From assembly GCA_963703665.1 (NCBI GenBank), contig CAVPFB010000005.1, positions 248,001-312,000 of the forward strand: 64,000 nt of DNA, written 5' to 3'. The translations under genes and the position numbers were made by a program. The DNA is from AP-15 sp963703665. Lineage in GTDB: Bacteria; Pseudomonadota; Alphaproteobacteria; ATCC43930; CGMCC-115725. Positions within the stretch are counted from its first letter, which is position 1. Each line of letters starts with the position of its first letter. Positions 25,615-36,053 of this stretch are shown here, one piece after another. The notes beneath the pieces were generated by a model that saw only the letters and a program-made list of their open reading frames with translations, did not search any database and was not told the DNA's origin.

Positions 25615-28039
25615 CTAAAACGTCTTGAGGTACGCGATCAGCGCGTTTTTGTCGGCGTCGCTGAGCTTGGCGCCGAAATAATGCCCGCGGTTGACGACGT
25701 AATCCGGGCACTTGCTGAGCGCGAACAGCTGCTCGCCGACATTGGCGAAGACCTGGCGGGCCTGCTGGTCGGTGGCGCCCTTCGGCAAAGCGCGCAGATC
25801 ATGCACGAGCTTTAAGACAGCGGCGACGACCGCCTTGTCGTGCTTGAGCCGCTCGCCGAGGCTTGGGGACTCCGGCAGCGGGTCGAAATTGGCCAGCAGG
25901 TCGACCGGCGTGCCGGCCGGGATCGGGCCGATCTCGAGCCCTTTTTGGTCGAACACCGGCACCGCGAGGTTCAGCACGCTTTGCGAGGCCTTGACTGCGT
26001 CGGGCAGGTAGCCGGTGGGGATGCGCAGCCAGCTGGTCGCGGTGGTGCGGTCGATGACCCCCGGAACCTTGCTGCCGAGCACCGGATCCTTGTCGCGCTT
26101 CTCGGGCCACAGCATCTGAGTGATCGAATTCTCGAACGACACCATGCGCGAGGCGACCGCCGGGCTCGCCTCGAACTTGCCGACGCTGTTGTTGAGGAGA
26201 TAGGGCGCGGTCGCCCACACGCTGATCAGCGACGGCACGCGGGTATACCCGCGCCCGCCGGCCGGCATCTTGTATTGCTGCGGCTTGCCGGTGAACGGGT
26301 CGTAGACGGTGATGGTGCCGACCGAAGGCAGCGACTTGTACGAGGCGGAGGAGAAATTGTCCCAGATGTTGCCGGCGACCGCGTTGGTCGCGAGCGGGCT
26401 GCAGGCGTTGGTCTGCAGCAGGGTCACCGGAACGCGGGCATCGTTCGACAGGTAATTGTCGTCGAGAAAATCGCTCGCCTGAACCATCTGACGCATCTTG
26501 TTGCGGAAATCTTGCGTGTGGGTCCACGCCCAATAGCGGTTCCAGCATTCGAGATAATTGGGGCCGATGCAGGCGCCGAGGTCCGCGTCAGCGGGTGGCG
26601 TCGGCGCCTTGCTCGAATGGCACATCGCGCAATTGTCGGCAAAAACGAGCTTGCCCTGCTGCACCGCGGCCGGCGGGTCGTTCAGATAGGCGCCGCCGCC
26701 GGGGGCGTTCGAGAGCTTATGCGGATAGGACGCCTTTAAGAGGAACAGCGCCATGTCGGGGGTCTGCGCCTCGGTCGCCTGCCAATAGGACGAATTCGCC
26801 CGCGCCGTCGTAATCTCGATCGGCGTCACCCTTTTGCCGCCCAGGATCGGGTTGAAATGGCGCAGCCATTCCTCGCTGTAGAGGCCGATATTCAGATAGA
26901 CCCGGTTCAAGGCGCCGAGCGCGCCGACCGAATCCGAACCGTCCTTCAGCACATGCGGGGTCCACACGGTGTTCGGCGGCTGAAAGAACTGGGTCAGCGG
27001 GCCGCTCTGGACGAAGTCGTTGAACTGCTTGTTGGCGAGATTGTCGGCGCCCAAGCGTCTCGCGCCCCAAGCGTCTGGCGTTCTGCAGCCGCGGCAACAG
27101 ATCGTAGATCGCGTTCATTGTGCGCGGGTTGTTGATGTTGTCGGTCGACACCAGCGAGGTGTCGAGCGATCCCGGCCGCGCCGTGTGCAATACCTGAAAC
27201 AGGAAATTCGACGTGTCGGCGTTCCATGCCAGGATGCGGTCGACCCAGAAATACTGGGCGCCGGCGGTCGAGCTCAGATTGGCCCATTGCGGCGCGTCCG
27301 GGTTGGCCGGCGGCTTTTCGGGGTTGGCGCTGACATGGCAGAAGCCGCACGACATGCCGACCCGGTAGGGCCGCACCAGATCCTTCGACAGGTAATAGCC
27401 GGGGTCGCTGTAAAACCGCTGCGGGTCCCAGCGCTTGGCGGCCGCCGCGTCGAAGGCCGGGTTGGGGAACAGCCGCAATCCGACGATCCCGGTCGGCTCG
27501 CCGTAATAGGAGCCGGCGGGGATGTTCTTGCCGCGCGCGCCGACCGCCACCCCCGGATATTTCTGGGCATTGGCGAACGGGTCCGGCGGACAGTTGGCGC
27601 TGCGCTGATCGAGCCACAGCCCATAATGCTTCGGATCGGGGCCGGTGGGTTTGGTAAAGCACGGCTCGTTGACCAGCCCCAAATAATCCCAGCGATTGTC
27701 GCGGCTGAATTTGAGGCCGGGATAGGAGGACAAGATCTTTAAGAGATCGAACGAGCCGAAGGTCAGATTGGTCAGCCGGTCCCACAGCCGGTCGTCGCCG
27801 CCGGTCCACACCAGCCACATGTCGCGGCCCTTGACCTCGTCGGGGGTCAGCTGAATGCCGCCATCCATGTCGTGGAAATAATCCTCGTCGGCGGCCGGCA
27901 GGCTTTGCGCCGCGCGACCCGCCTGGCGCGCCTCGTCAACGACTTGCTGCGCGCGTGCCTGCCCGCCGAGGCCGGCGGCGGTCAAGGCCAGCCAGCCTGC
28001 TGCCACCAGGCCTGACGCCGTCGCAGACGAGTTTCGCAT
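25615..28039 (-). CDS. Di-haem c-type cytochrome, frame broken by a short duplication
   Basis: An exported protein of about 800 residues with a signal peptide (residues 1-30, AxA end) and two haem c sites, CGFCH (about 232-236) and CAMCH (about 471). A long N-terminal region includes GLRLFPNPAF, and TPIEITTARANSSYW lies in the second half. It may be related to the RoxA/MauG-like di-haem oxygenase or peroxidase group, which is inference. Near 27045-27076 a 16-bp unit containing CCCAAGCGTCT occurs twice; removing one copy restores a continuous frame (NARRLGADNLANKQ). The ATG at 28039 follows AAGGGGG. Confidence 0.85.
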
Positions 28040-28211
28040 CACAGCCCCCTTTCGGCGCGGCCCGATTTCCCCGATGCCGCTTCCAGCGCTGAGTCAACCA
28101 TAGATCGATAATCAGAAATTGCCCAACCATGCGTTCTCGGTTTGCGCCGTTGCGAGCCGGCAACCGGGGGCCTTGCGGGCCCCCGGCACCTGCGTCGCTA
28201 TCCGACTCTTC

Positions 28212-29864
28212 TCAGCTCGACGCGGCGGGTGACTGCAGTGCCGCCAGCAGTTTGGCGCCGTCCGGCACGCCCCAGCCGGTGCAGGCGTCCCAGCCCGGAC
28301 CGGCCTGAAACCGGCCGTCGAGCAGCCCGTCGGTGTCGTTGTTGCCGCTGGTGATGTCGCGCAGCACCCCGGCCGGGCCGATCGTGCTGTAGAGCAGCGC
28401 GTTGAAATTACCAACGCGGCCCTTGAGCAGCGCGTTGATGCGGGTGATCAGGCTGCCCCACAGCGGCGCCGATGCGCTGGTGCCGCCGACGATCCCCAAT
28501 TGGCCGCCGGACATGACCAGATAGCCGGTGGCCGGGTCGGCATTCGCGGCGACGTCGGGGATCGCGCGCCCGGCAAAATTGCCGGCGTTGATCGAGCGCG
28601 GCACCTTGCCCTCCTGCCAGCTCGGCGCCGGAGTGAGATCGCTGACCCCGCCGCCGGTGCCGCTGCCGGGACCGTCGTTCCACACCGCCTCGGTCACCGC
28701 AATCTGCCCGTTCGCTCCCTTGCGCGCGTGCAGCGTGGTGCCGCCGACGGCCAGCGCATAGGGGCTCGTCGCCGGGAAGTTGACATGGGCGTTGCCGTCC
28801 TTGACCTGGGCCTCCGAGCCGTCGTCGCCGGTCGAGACGCAGACCGTGATCCCGAGCTGCCCCACCGCCAGGAGGCTCTGGTTGACATGGTCGATCGCCG
28901 CCGCCGACCACAGGATGTTGCTGCCGTTGAACGGCTGGTTCTCGTCCCAGCCCCAGCTGACCGACAGCACGCCGGGATCGTTGGCAGCGTCGTTGATCAC
29001 CGCGCTCAGGATGTCGACCAGGCCCTTTTCGTCGAAGGTCGAAAAATAGACCGCGATCTTGGCCCCGCCGGCGAGAGCGCCGGCGATATCGACATCGAGC
29101 ATGACCTCGCCGGTCGAATCGGGGTCGGCGGTCGGATCGGTGCCGACGCCATCGACGGCGACGATCTGGATGTTCGGCGCGGGCACGCCGATCTTCTGGA
29201 AATAGGCGGTCACGTCGGCCGTCTCGACGCCGCCGCCGAACTCCAACAGCCCGATGCACTGGCTGCCGGCGTCGGCATCGGGGAAATTATAGATGCCGGC
29301 GAGCTCGGTCGGGATGAACCACGGCCGCGCCTTTGCCGTCGAGCCGAGCGCGTCGATCTTTTGCCGCGGGCGCGGCAGACGGTGCATGACCCGGTGATTG
29401 TTGAGCCCGAAAACGCCGGTGATCGCGTCGCCGATCTCCGCCGGCAGCATCACTGGACCGGTGCGCGCGTGAAAATCGCCGAGCTTGGGATGATGGTAAT
29501 CGAACAGCTTGATGCCGAAGGCGTCGCTGACGTCGGCGACGGTACCGCCGAGCCCGAGCCGCGCCGAAGCTGGCTCGTTCCTGGTCACCACCAGATGGTG
29601 GGCGGCCGCGAATTTCTCGATCGCCTCGACCGCAGCGGGGTCGGACCCGTAGTCGTTGCGCAGCTGATTGCGGGTCATGTAGGTGCGCTCGCCCGGACGC
29701 TTGGCGTCGAGCGCCGACAAATCGGGCAACAGTTTTCGCCGGCGCACGCCGAGCGTCAGCTCGAGCCAGCGGTTGGGGTTGGTCCGGCGTTTGGCCACCG
29801 ATCCCGGCGGCAGATGATGCAGGCTGTTGGCGAGCATGCGCCGATTGGCGGCAGGGCTCCTCAT
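28212..29864 (-). CDS. S53 family peptidase (sedolisin / kumamolisin type) with pro-domain
   Basis: A 550-residue acid-acting serine-carboxyl peptidase. The pro-kumamolisin activation domain (about residues 20-165, RTYMTRNQLRNDYG, VFGLNNHRVMHR) precedes the catalytic domain. The Glu/Asp pair lies in EVMLDVD (ExxxD), an oxyanion Asp in STGDDGS and the nucleophile in GGTSASAPLW. A C-terminal calcium site is suggested by DITSGNNDT and GPGWDACTGWG. No signal peptide is recognisable before the pro-domain, so the export route is unclear. Intact and monocistronic. Confidence 0.93.
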   Translation of the reverse strand: MRSPAANRRMLANSLHHLPPGSVAKRRTNPNRWLELTLGVRRRKLLPDLSALDAKRPGERTYMTRNQLRNDYGSDPAAVEAIEKFAAAHHLVVTRNEPASARLGLGGTVADVSDAFGIKLFDYHHPKLGDFHARTGPVMLPAEIGDAITGVFGLNNHRVMHRLPRPRQKIDALGSTAKARPWFIPTELAGIYNFPDADAGSQCIGLLEFGGGVETADVTAYFQKIGVPAPNIQIVAVDGVGTDPTADPDSTGEVMLDVDIAGALAGGAKIAVYFSTFDEKGLVDILSAVINDAANDPGVLSVSWGWDENQPFNGSNILWSAAAIDHVNQSLLAVGQLGITVCVSTGDDGSEAQVKDGNAHVNFPATSPYALAVGGTTLHARKGANGQIAVTEAVWNDGPGSGTGGGVSDLTPAPSWQEGKVPRSINAGNFAGRAIPDVAANADPATGYLVMSGGQLGIVGGTSASAPLWGSLITRINALLKGRVGNFNALLYSTIGPAGVLRDITSGNNDTDGLLDGRFQAGPGWDACTGWGVPDGAKLLAALQSPAASS

Positions 29865-29998
29865 CGGGACACTCCTTGGTTCCTCACCCGACCGCGGATC
29901 GTCTCGTCGGGCGAGCCCAAGCTATATCCGAGAGACCGCGCCCCGGTGTGAACCAGATCTCACGCGTGCAAGTTTGTCGGGTTGGCGACACCGGATGA

Positions 29999-30844
29999 TC
30001 AGCGCGAGGCTGCGGCTTCGAGCTTATCGCGCAAGCGGGCGAGCCGGTAGCCGAGCGCCAGGTACGCGCCCCAACCCGCTCGGCTCGCGACGAAGGCGGC
30101 CGGGTCGATGGCGTGGCGCTCGCGCAGGTGCGCCGTCACCACCGAATCGACCGGGATGCGGCTGAAATCATGGAGCAGGACCCGGCAATGGGCGGCGGCG
30201 TAAGGGCCGATGCCGCTGAGACCGATCAGGTATTGATAATCCGGCCGCCCCTCGCCCGCGGCATCGATCGCCCCGTCTTCCAGCATCCGGCGCGTGGCCG
30301 AAATGACGGTTGGCGCGCGAAAGCCGAGCTTGGCGCACCGGCGTAGCCGCTCCTCGCCATAGTCGAGCACCGCTTCGGCGGTTGGGAAGCCGCCGCCGCC
30401 CGGCTCGGCGACCAGCGCCGCCGCCATACGGCAGGTCGACGACCAAGCGGTATTGATGGTCAGCACGGTCTTGACGAAATCCTCGTAGAACGACGAGCAG
30501 CGCAGCAGCCGGCCACCGCCCGCGGCGATCAGCGTCCCATCGTCGCCGAGCGCGGCGATCGCGTCGGCCGGTTCCCAATCGACCGAGAGCCAGCGTCGCA
30601 CACGGTTTCGGATCGCGTCGCCGTCCGCGTTGGTAAAACCGGCGTGGCGGATCACGACCGCGCCGAGCTCGTGCTGGGCCACTTCGATCGTGCCGAGCCG
30701 GCCATCGATCCGCTCCTGCCGGGCGAGGACGCGGCCCTCGCCGTCCCACCGCCATGGCGCCAGATGGGCCCATCCATGACTGGCGACCGTCAGCGCGAGG
30801 TCGATTGGCGAGGGCAGCGGCAGCAGGATGTCGCGGGTGCTCAC
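29999..30844 (-). CDS. HhH-GPD family DNA glycosylase (AlkA/OGG-like)
   Basis: A 281-residue protein with helix-hairpin-helix LIGLSGIGPYAAAHCRVLLH followed by FSRIPVDSVV, where the Asp after the hairpin is the catalytic residue of HhH base-excision glycosylases. An upstream SSFYEDFVKTVLTINTAW segment matches the glycosylase core. The substrate is likely alkylated or oxidised purines; which one cannot be told. It ends just before 29998 and starts 30 bp after the PLP enzyme stop on the same strand, so the two may share a transcript. Confidence 0.85.
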   Translation of the reverse strand: MSTRDILLPLPSPIDLALTVASHGWAHLAPWRWDGEGRVLARQERIDGRLGTIEVAQHELGAVVIRHAGFTNADGDAIRNRVRRWLSVDWEPADAIAALGDDGTLIAAGGGRLLRCSSFYEDFVKTVLTINTAWSSTCRMAAALVAEPGGGGFPTAEAVLDYGEERLRRCAKLGFRAPTVISATRRMLEDGAIDAAGEGRPDYQYLIGLSGIGPYAAAHCRVLLHDFSRIPVDSVVTAHLRERHAIDPAAFVASRAGWGAYLALGYRLARLRDKLEAAASR

Positions 30845-30873
30845 CCCTGTCCCGTGGTCACGTCCGGCGCGGG

Positions 30874-32169
30874 TCAGGCGGCGTCGAGCGCCTGGCCGAG
30901 ATCGGCGAGGATGTCGTCGGGGTGCTCGATGCCGATCGACAGCCGCACGTAGTTGTCGGTGACCCCGGTCTGCAATTGCTCTTCCGGCGACAGCTGCGAA
31001 TGGGTGGTCGAGGCCGGATGGATCGCCAGGCTGCGCAAATCGCCGATATTGGCGACGTGGTAGAACATCTTGAGCGCGTCGATGAAGCGCCCCCCGGCGT
31101 CACGCCCGCCCTTCAGCTCGAAGCCGAGCAGCCCGCCATAGCCGCCTTTGAGGCAGGCGTCGGCGCGTCGCCGCATTTCGCCGGTCATCAGGCTCGGATG
31201 AATGACGCGGGTGACCTTGGGGTGCTCGGACAGGAATTTGGCGGCGGTCACCGCATTGGCGCAATGTGCGCGCATCCGCAACGGCAGGGTTTCAAGCCCC
31301 TGGATGAACAGGAAGGCGTTGAACGGGCTCATCGGCGCGCCCAGGTCGCGCAGCAGGGTCACCCGCATCTTGATGATATAGGCCACCGGCCCCATGGGCT
31401 TGGTCGCCTGCGTCCACACCGCGCCGTGATAGCTGGGGTCCGGCTGGTTCAACAGCGGAAAGCGGGCGGCGTGCTTTTCCCAATCGAAATTGCCGCCATC
31501 GACGACGATGCCGCCGATCGAGGTGCCGTGGCCGCCGATGTATTTGGTGGTGGAATGCATGACGATGGCGGCGCCGTGGTCGAGCGGCCGGCACAGCACC
31601 GGGGCCGCGGTGTTGTCGACGATCAATGGCACGCCCAGCTCGCGGCCGATCTTGGCGACCTCCGCGATCGGAAACACTTCAAGCTTCGGATTGGGCAGGG
31701 TTTCGGCATAATAACAACGGGTTCGGGCGTCGGTCGCACGTCGGAAATTCTCCGGGTCGGCCGGATCGACAAAACGGACCTCCATTCCCATCGTCTTCAT
31801 CATCGTATTGAGAAAGAGGTTCCAGGTCCCCCCGTAAAGGTCTGTCGAGCTTACGAAGTTGTCGCCGGCCTGGCAGATGTTCTGAACCGCGAAAAGGGAC
31901 GCGGCCTGCCCGGAAGCCAGCGCCAATGCCGCGACCCCGCCTTCGAGCGCCGCCACCCGCTCTTCGAGCACCGCGTTGGTCGGGTTCATGATCCGGCTGT
32001 AGATGTTGCCGAGCTCGGCCAGCCCGAACAGGTCGGCGGCGTGCTTCGTGTCGCGGAACTGGTAACTGGTGGTCTGGTAGATCGGGACGGCGACCGCGGT
32101 CGTCGTCGGGTCGCTGCGATACCCGGCGTGGAGCACGAGGGTCTCGGGATGCTGGCTCTTGGTCGGCAT
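30874..32169 (-). CDS. PLP-dependent sulfhydrylase (cystathionine gamma-synthase / O-acylhomoserine family)
   Basis: A 431-residue Cys/Met-metabolism PLP enzyme that probably assimilates sulfide or a thiol into homocysteine from O-acylhomoserine. Family features are TTAVAVPIYQTTSYQF, the NIYSRIMNPTNAVLEERVAALEGG signature, SGQAASLFA, the PLP lysine in MHSTTKYIGGHG and the C-terminal SLAIHPASTTHSQLSPEEQ. Length fits MetY or MetZ; these cannot be separated here. The ATG at 32169 follows GGAGAACG. Divergent from udgX, so the 60-bp gap should hold both promoters. Confidence 0.92.
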   Translation of the reverse strand: MPTKSQHPETLVLHAGYRSDPTTTAVAVPIYQTTSYQFRDTKHAADLFGLAELGNIYSRIMNPTNAVLEERVAALEGGVAALALASGQAASLFAVQNICQAGDNFVSSTDLYGGTWNLFLNTMMKTMGMEVRFVDPADPENFRRATDARTRCYYAETLPNPKLEVFPIAEVAKIGRELGVPLIVDNTAAPVLCRPLDHGAAIVMHSTTKYIGGHGTSIGGIVVDGGNFDWEKHAARFPLLNQPDPSYHGAVWTQATKPMGPVAYIIKMRVTLLRDLGAPMSPFNAFLFIQGLETLPLRMRAHCANAVTAAKFLSEHPKVTRVIHPSLMTGEMRRRADACLKGGYGGLLGFELKGGRDAGGRFIDALKMFYHVANIGDLRSLAIHPASTTHSQLSPEEQLQTGVTDNYVRLSIGIEHPDDILADLGQALDAA

Positions 32170-32232
32170 TTTCGTTCTCCATCGGGGGCGGCCAGGCACT
32201 CTGCCATGAGCGCGCTCGCGGGTTAAGCCGCT

Positions 32233-32961
32233 TTGATAGCCGCGGCCAACATTCCGTATGGGGTGCAAGCGCAAACGGGCCGCGGCGACGTTGACCTTGC
32301 ATGCCGCTCTCACGTGACATGCCCGGTGCCGTTGTCGCCTGAAGCCGGCAGCGCGCGCGACCTGATCCCTCCGCAGGCGACGATCGGCGAGCTGCGCGCC
32401 GCGGCGGCGGTGTGCACCGCCTGCCCGCTCTATCGAAACGCCACCCGGACGGTGTTCGGCGAGGGCGAGCCCGCGGCGCGGATCATGCTGGTCGGCGAGC
32501 AGCCGGGCGATGCCGAAGACCTTGCCGGCCGGCCCTTTGTCGGCCCGGCGGGAAAGCTGCTCGACCGCTGCCTCGGCGAGGCCGGGATCGATCGCCGGCG
32601 GGTTTGGGTGACCAACGCCGTCAAGCATTTCAAGTGGGTCCCGCGCGGGACCCGGCGGATTCACAGCAAGCCCGGCGCGTTGGAAATCGCCGCGTGCTTT
32701 CCCTGGCTCGAAGCCGAGATCCGCGCGGTCGGGCCGCAGATCGTGGTGGCGCTCGGGGCGACGGCGGCGCAGGCGCTGTTTGGCAAGGCCTTTCGCGTGT
32801 CCAGGGATCGCGGTCGATTTATCCCGCTGACCGCGGCTCCCTACGCGCTCGCGACCGTGCATCCCTCGGCACTGCTTCGCATGCACGACGCGGAAACCCG
32901 GCGGCGCGAAATCCGGCGCTTTATCGATGATTTGCTAAAAGTCGCGGCAATCCCGACATAA
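32233..32961 (+). CDS. udgX: Uracil-DNA glycosylase UdgX, covalent crosslinking type
   Basis: A family-4-like uracil-DNA glycosylase. VCTACPLY with further cysteines fits the iron-sulfur cluster, GEQPGDAED is motif A and HPSALLR motif B. KHFKWVPRGTRRIHSKP contains the insertion loop with the RIH histidine that in mycobacterial UdgX bonds covalently to the abasic site after uracil removal. Homology starts about 35 residues in, so GTG codons at 32314 or 32326 are plausible true starts. It is followed by a small membrane-protein gene. Confidence 0.9.
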   Translation: MIAAANIPYGVQAQTGRGDVDLACRSHVTCPVPLSPEAGSARDLIPPQATIGELRAAAAVCTACPLYRNATRTVFGEGEPAARIMLVGEQPGDAEDLAGRPFVGPAGKLLDRCLGEAGIDRRRVWVTNAVKHFKWVPRGTRRIHSKPGALEIAACFPWLEAEIRAVGPQIVVALGATAAQALFGKAFRVSRDRGRFIPLTAAPYALATVHPSALLRMHDAETRRREIRRFIDDLLKVAAIPT

Positions 32962-33009
32962 TCAGGGGCACGGCTCCGCAAATGGCGGCACGCCACGGAG
33001 GCAAAGGCA

Positions 33010-33246
33010 ATGGGTTCGACGTTCACCTGGGTAGCGGTCGCTGCCGCGATCACGGTAGTGGTCGCGGTCGCGAGCGTCGTCGCCAGCTTTTGGAACACGC
33101 TCGGCGCCTCGCAGATCAGCCTCGCCGGCTGGCTGGCGATGATTTCCGGGACCATCGCGATGTTAGCGATCGGCATCGGCCTGATGGCGCTGATGTTCAT
33201 CAGCAACCGTCGCGGCTACGACGAGGACGCCCGCGCCGACCGCTGA
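33010..33246 (+). CDS. Small two-helix membrane protein
   Basis: A 78-residue protein with two hydrophobic segments (about residues 6-28 and 39-65) and a charged tail ending DEDARADR. GGAGGCAAAGGCA precedes the ATG at 33010. It lies 48 bp downstream of udgX. I recognise no family, but hydrophobicity and a good ribosome site make it a likely real gene. Confidence 0.7.
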   Translation: MGSTFTWVAVAAAITVVVAVASVVASFWNTLGASQISLAGWLAMISGTIAMLAIGIGLMALMFISNRRGYDEDARADR

Positions 33247-33386
33247 GCCAATTCTCGCTCCGCGGAGCGTGACGTCGGCTCCGCCGGGCCACCCTCGTCC
33301 CGGCAAATCCTCCCCGCCAGGGCGCCCGCTCAACCTTGGCTTAAGTTTGCCCCTCCCTGCGCTCGTATTACGCCAAAATATGTCGA

Positions 33387-33904
33387 ATGCCGCTTGCGCC
33401 TCGGCGGATGCCGATGCTAGGTGAGGCAGCCGGCTGCTGCGAGAGGCCAACGTTGAAGAACTCGGCACTATCCGCGGAAGACACCAAAACCGCGCCGAAA
33501 TACGGGCGCGGCACCGGTGTCCCCAACCCGATCGACGTGCATGTCGGCAACCGCGTCCGGATGCGCCGCCTGTTGCTCGGAATGAACCAGGAAACCCTGG
33601 CCAACGCGCTCGGACTGACCTTTCAGCAGGTGCAGAAATACGAAGGCGGCGCCAACCGCGTCAGCGCCTCCCGGCTTTCGGCGATGGCCGAGATCCTGGG
33701 GTGCCGATCTCGTATTTTTTCGGCGATCTGCGGCCGGACGACGCCGAGATCAGCCCCGAGGACCAGCGCTGGCGGGAGCACCTGCAGCGGCCGGAAACGA
33801 TCGAGTTCATCCGGCTCTATTACGCCATTCCGGACCCGAAGATTCGCCAACAATTCCTCGAAATGACCAAGTCGCTCGGCGAATCCTTCGAAGACAAGCC
33901 CTAA
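33387..33904 (+). CDS. XRE family regulator, one frameshift
   Basis: A Cro/CI-type helix-turn-helix protein. PNPIDVHVGNRVRMRRLLLGM and NQETLANALGLTFQQVQKYEGG are the DNA-binding domain, followed by SASRLSAMAEIL. After that the frame changes near 33700 (a base missing in a G-run) to VPISYFFGDLRPDDAE and a helical C-terminus ending at 33904. This is the common alphaproteobacterial XRE architecture, also seen at 37280-37751. The start is uncertain; the 48 residues before PNPIDVHVG are variable in the family. Confidence 0.85.
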
Positions 33905-34062
33905 GGTATCGCAATCGCCAGAGGCGCGAGCGGATCGGGCCGGCGCAAGATCGGCGCCGAGGTCTTTGTTCGAGGTCTTTGTTATGGTACGCGGCCGGCT
34001 CGCCTGCGACGACCGGACGAGCTTCTCGTCGACGTGCCGACCGCTTGCGCGAGGGCTATGGC

Positions 34063-36015
34063 ATGTGCGGGATCGCCGGGTTCGTGACGATCGGGGCGGC
34101 GCCGCCGCGCGCCGAGCTGGAAGCGCGGCTGTGGCCGCATGATCGCGACCCTGCGCCATCGCGGGCCCGACGACGAAGGGGTATGGACCGACGGCCGCGC
34201 GGGTCTCGCCCATGCTCGTCTGTCGATCATCGACTTGTCGCCCGCCGGGCATCAGCCGATGGCGAGCGCCGACGGCAGCGTCTGGATCACCTACAACGGC
34301 GAAATCTACAATTTCGCCGAGATCCGGCGGGAGCTCGAGGCGCTGGGCTATCCGTTCCGCAGCCGCAGCGACACCGAGGTCGTCGTCAACGGCTGGCACG
34401 CCTGGGGTCCGCGGATCTTCTCACGCCTGCGCGGCATGTTCGCGCTGGCGCTCTGGGACCGGCGCTCGCGCCGCCTGATCCTGGCGCGCGACCGCATCGG
34501 CAAGAAGCCGCTCTATTGGGCGCCAGACCCGATCGGGCTTCGTGTTCGGCTCCGAGATCAAGGCGCTGCTCGCCTGGCCGGAACTGCCGCGCATCGCCCG
34601 ATCTCGGCGCGATCGACCATTATCTGACCCTGCAATACGTGCCGGCGCCGCAGACCGCCTTTGCCGGGATCCGCAAGCTGCCGGCCGCGCATTACCTGGT
34701 CGTCGACGCCCGCGCCGGCGGCAGTCCCGGCGAGCCCGAGCCGGTGCGCTACTGGCAACTGCCGGCACCGCGCAGCCGCCGCCGCCGCGCCGCGCCGCCG
34801 AGCTGCGGCGCGAGCTCGTCGTCGCGGCTCGAACGAGGCGGTCCGCCTGCGCCTGATCGTCCGACGTGCCGCTCGGCGCCTTTCTGTCGGGCGGGGTCAA
34901 TTCCTCGGCGGTCGTGGCGATGATGGCGCGCGTCGGCGGCGGCCGGGTCAAGACCTTCTCGATCGGCTTTGCCGCCAAGGAATACGACGAGACCGCGCTA
35001 TGCCCGCATGGTGGCGCAGCGCTACGGCACCGACCACCAGGAGTTCATCGTCGAACCCGACGCGGTCGCGGTGCTGCCGCGGCTGGTGTGGCATTACGGC
35101 GAGCCGTTCGCCGATCCGTCGGCGATCCCGACCTATTACGTCGCCGAGCTGGCGCGCCGCACGGTCACGGTGGCGCTCACCGGCGATGGCGGCGACGAGT
35201 GCTTTCTCGGCTACGACCGTTACCGGGCGATGCGCTGGCTCGACCGCCTCGACCGGCTGCCGCGTTGGAGCCGCGAGGGGCTCGGACGCCTCCTCGCCCT
35301 GCGCCCCGCCCCGGCTGCAGCGGCGCTTCAAGACGCAGCGGATCCAGAGCGCGCTGCTTGGCGCCGCGATCGCAGCCGGCCGCGCGCTACGCCCCGACGA
35401 TCGCCTTCTTCGCCGACGGCGACAAGGAGGAGGGCTATGGCGAGGCGATGCGCGGGCTCGGGATCAGCTCGGCCCTCGACCTCCTCGCGCCGCATTTCAG
35501 CGCGGCACCGAAGCCTCGTCGCCGGGGCCAATCGCGCCGATATCGCACACCTATCTGCCCGACGATTTGATGGTCAAGGTCGATGTTGCGGGCATGGCGC
35601 ACGGGCTCGAAGCGCGCTCGCCGTTGCTCGATCACGTGCTGATGGAGTGGGCGACAGCGCTGCCGGACGCGGTGAAGATGACCGGCGGCGTGACCAAGGC
35701 ACTGTTCAAATCGGCGATGGAGCCCTACCTGCCGCGTCAGATCCTGCAGCGGCCCAAAACGCGGCTTCGGCTGCCGATCGATCAATGGTTTCGCAGCGAT
35801 CTCAAGGAACTCGCCTATGACACCTTGCTGGCTCGCAGCGCCGCGGCAGCGCGGCCTGTTTCGGCCGGATTACGTCCGCCGCCTGCTCGACGAGCATTGC
35901 GCGGTCCGAGGCCAATCACCACAACCGCTTATGGGCGCTGCTGATGCTCGAATTGTGGTTTCGCATGTGGATCGACGCGCCGGCCGACACGGCGGTTCTG
36001 CGCCCGGCGGCCTAG
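34063..36015 (+). pseudogene. asnB: Asparagine synthase (glutamine-hydrolysing), about ten frame shifts
   Basis: The glutaminase start MCGIAGFVTI with Cys2 nucleophile is at 34063. LRHRGPDDEGVW, ITYNGEIYNFAEIRREL, FGSEIKALLAWPELP and DHYLTLQYVPAPQTAF follow. Then come the synthase parts PLGAFLSGGVNSSAVVAM, FSIGFAAKEYDE, VALTGDGGDECFLGYDRYR and YLPDDLMVKVDVAGMAHGLEARSPLLDH, then a tail ending at 36015. The order is colinear with full-length AsnB but needs roughly ten single-base corrections in 2 kb. Codon-position bias is kept throughout, which argues for poor local sequence rather than old decay. It encodes the exosortase/EPS-type AsnB subfamily or the housekeeping enzyme; undecided. Confidence 0.85.
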
Positions 36016-36053
36016 AAGCGGCGGAGGCCGCCTCCGGCAGAGACCGTTTGGCC

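Noticed and set aside
32165..32340. SAM-II riboswitch in front of the sulfhydrylase gene
   Set aside because: A CTTGCA...AAAGC pattern drew attention, but the pairing order and core do not match the SAM-II fold on the correct strand.
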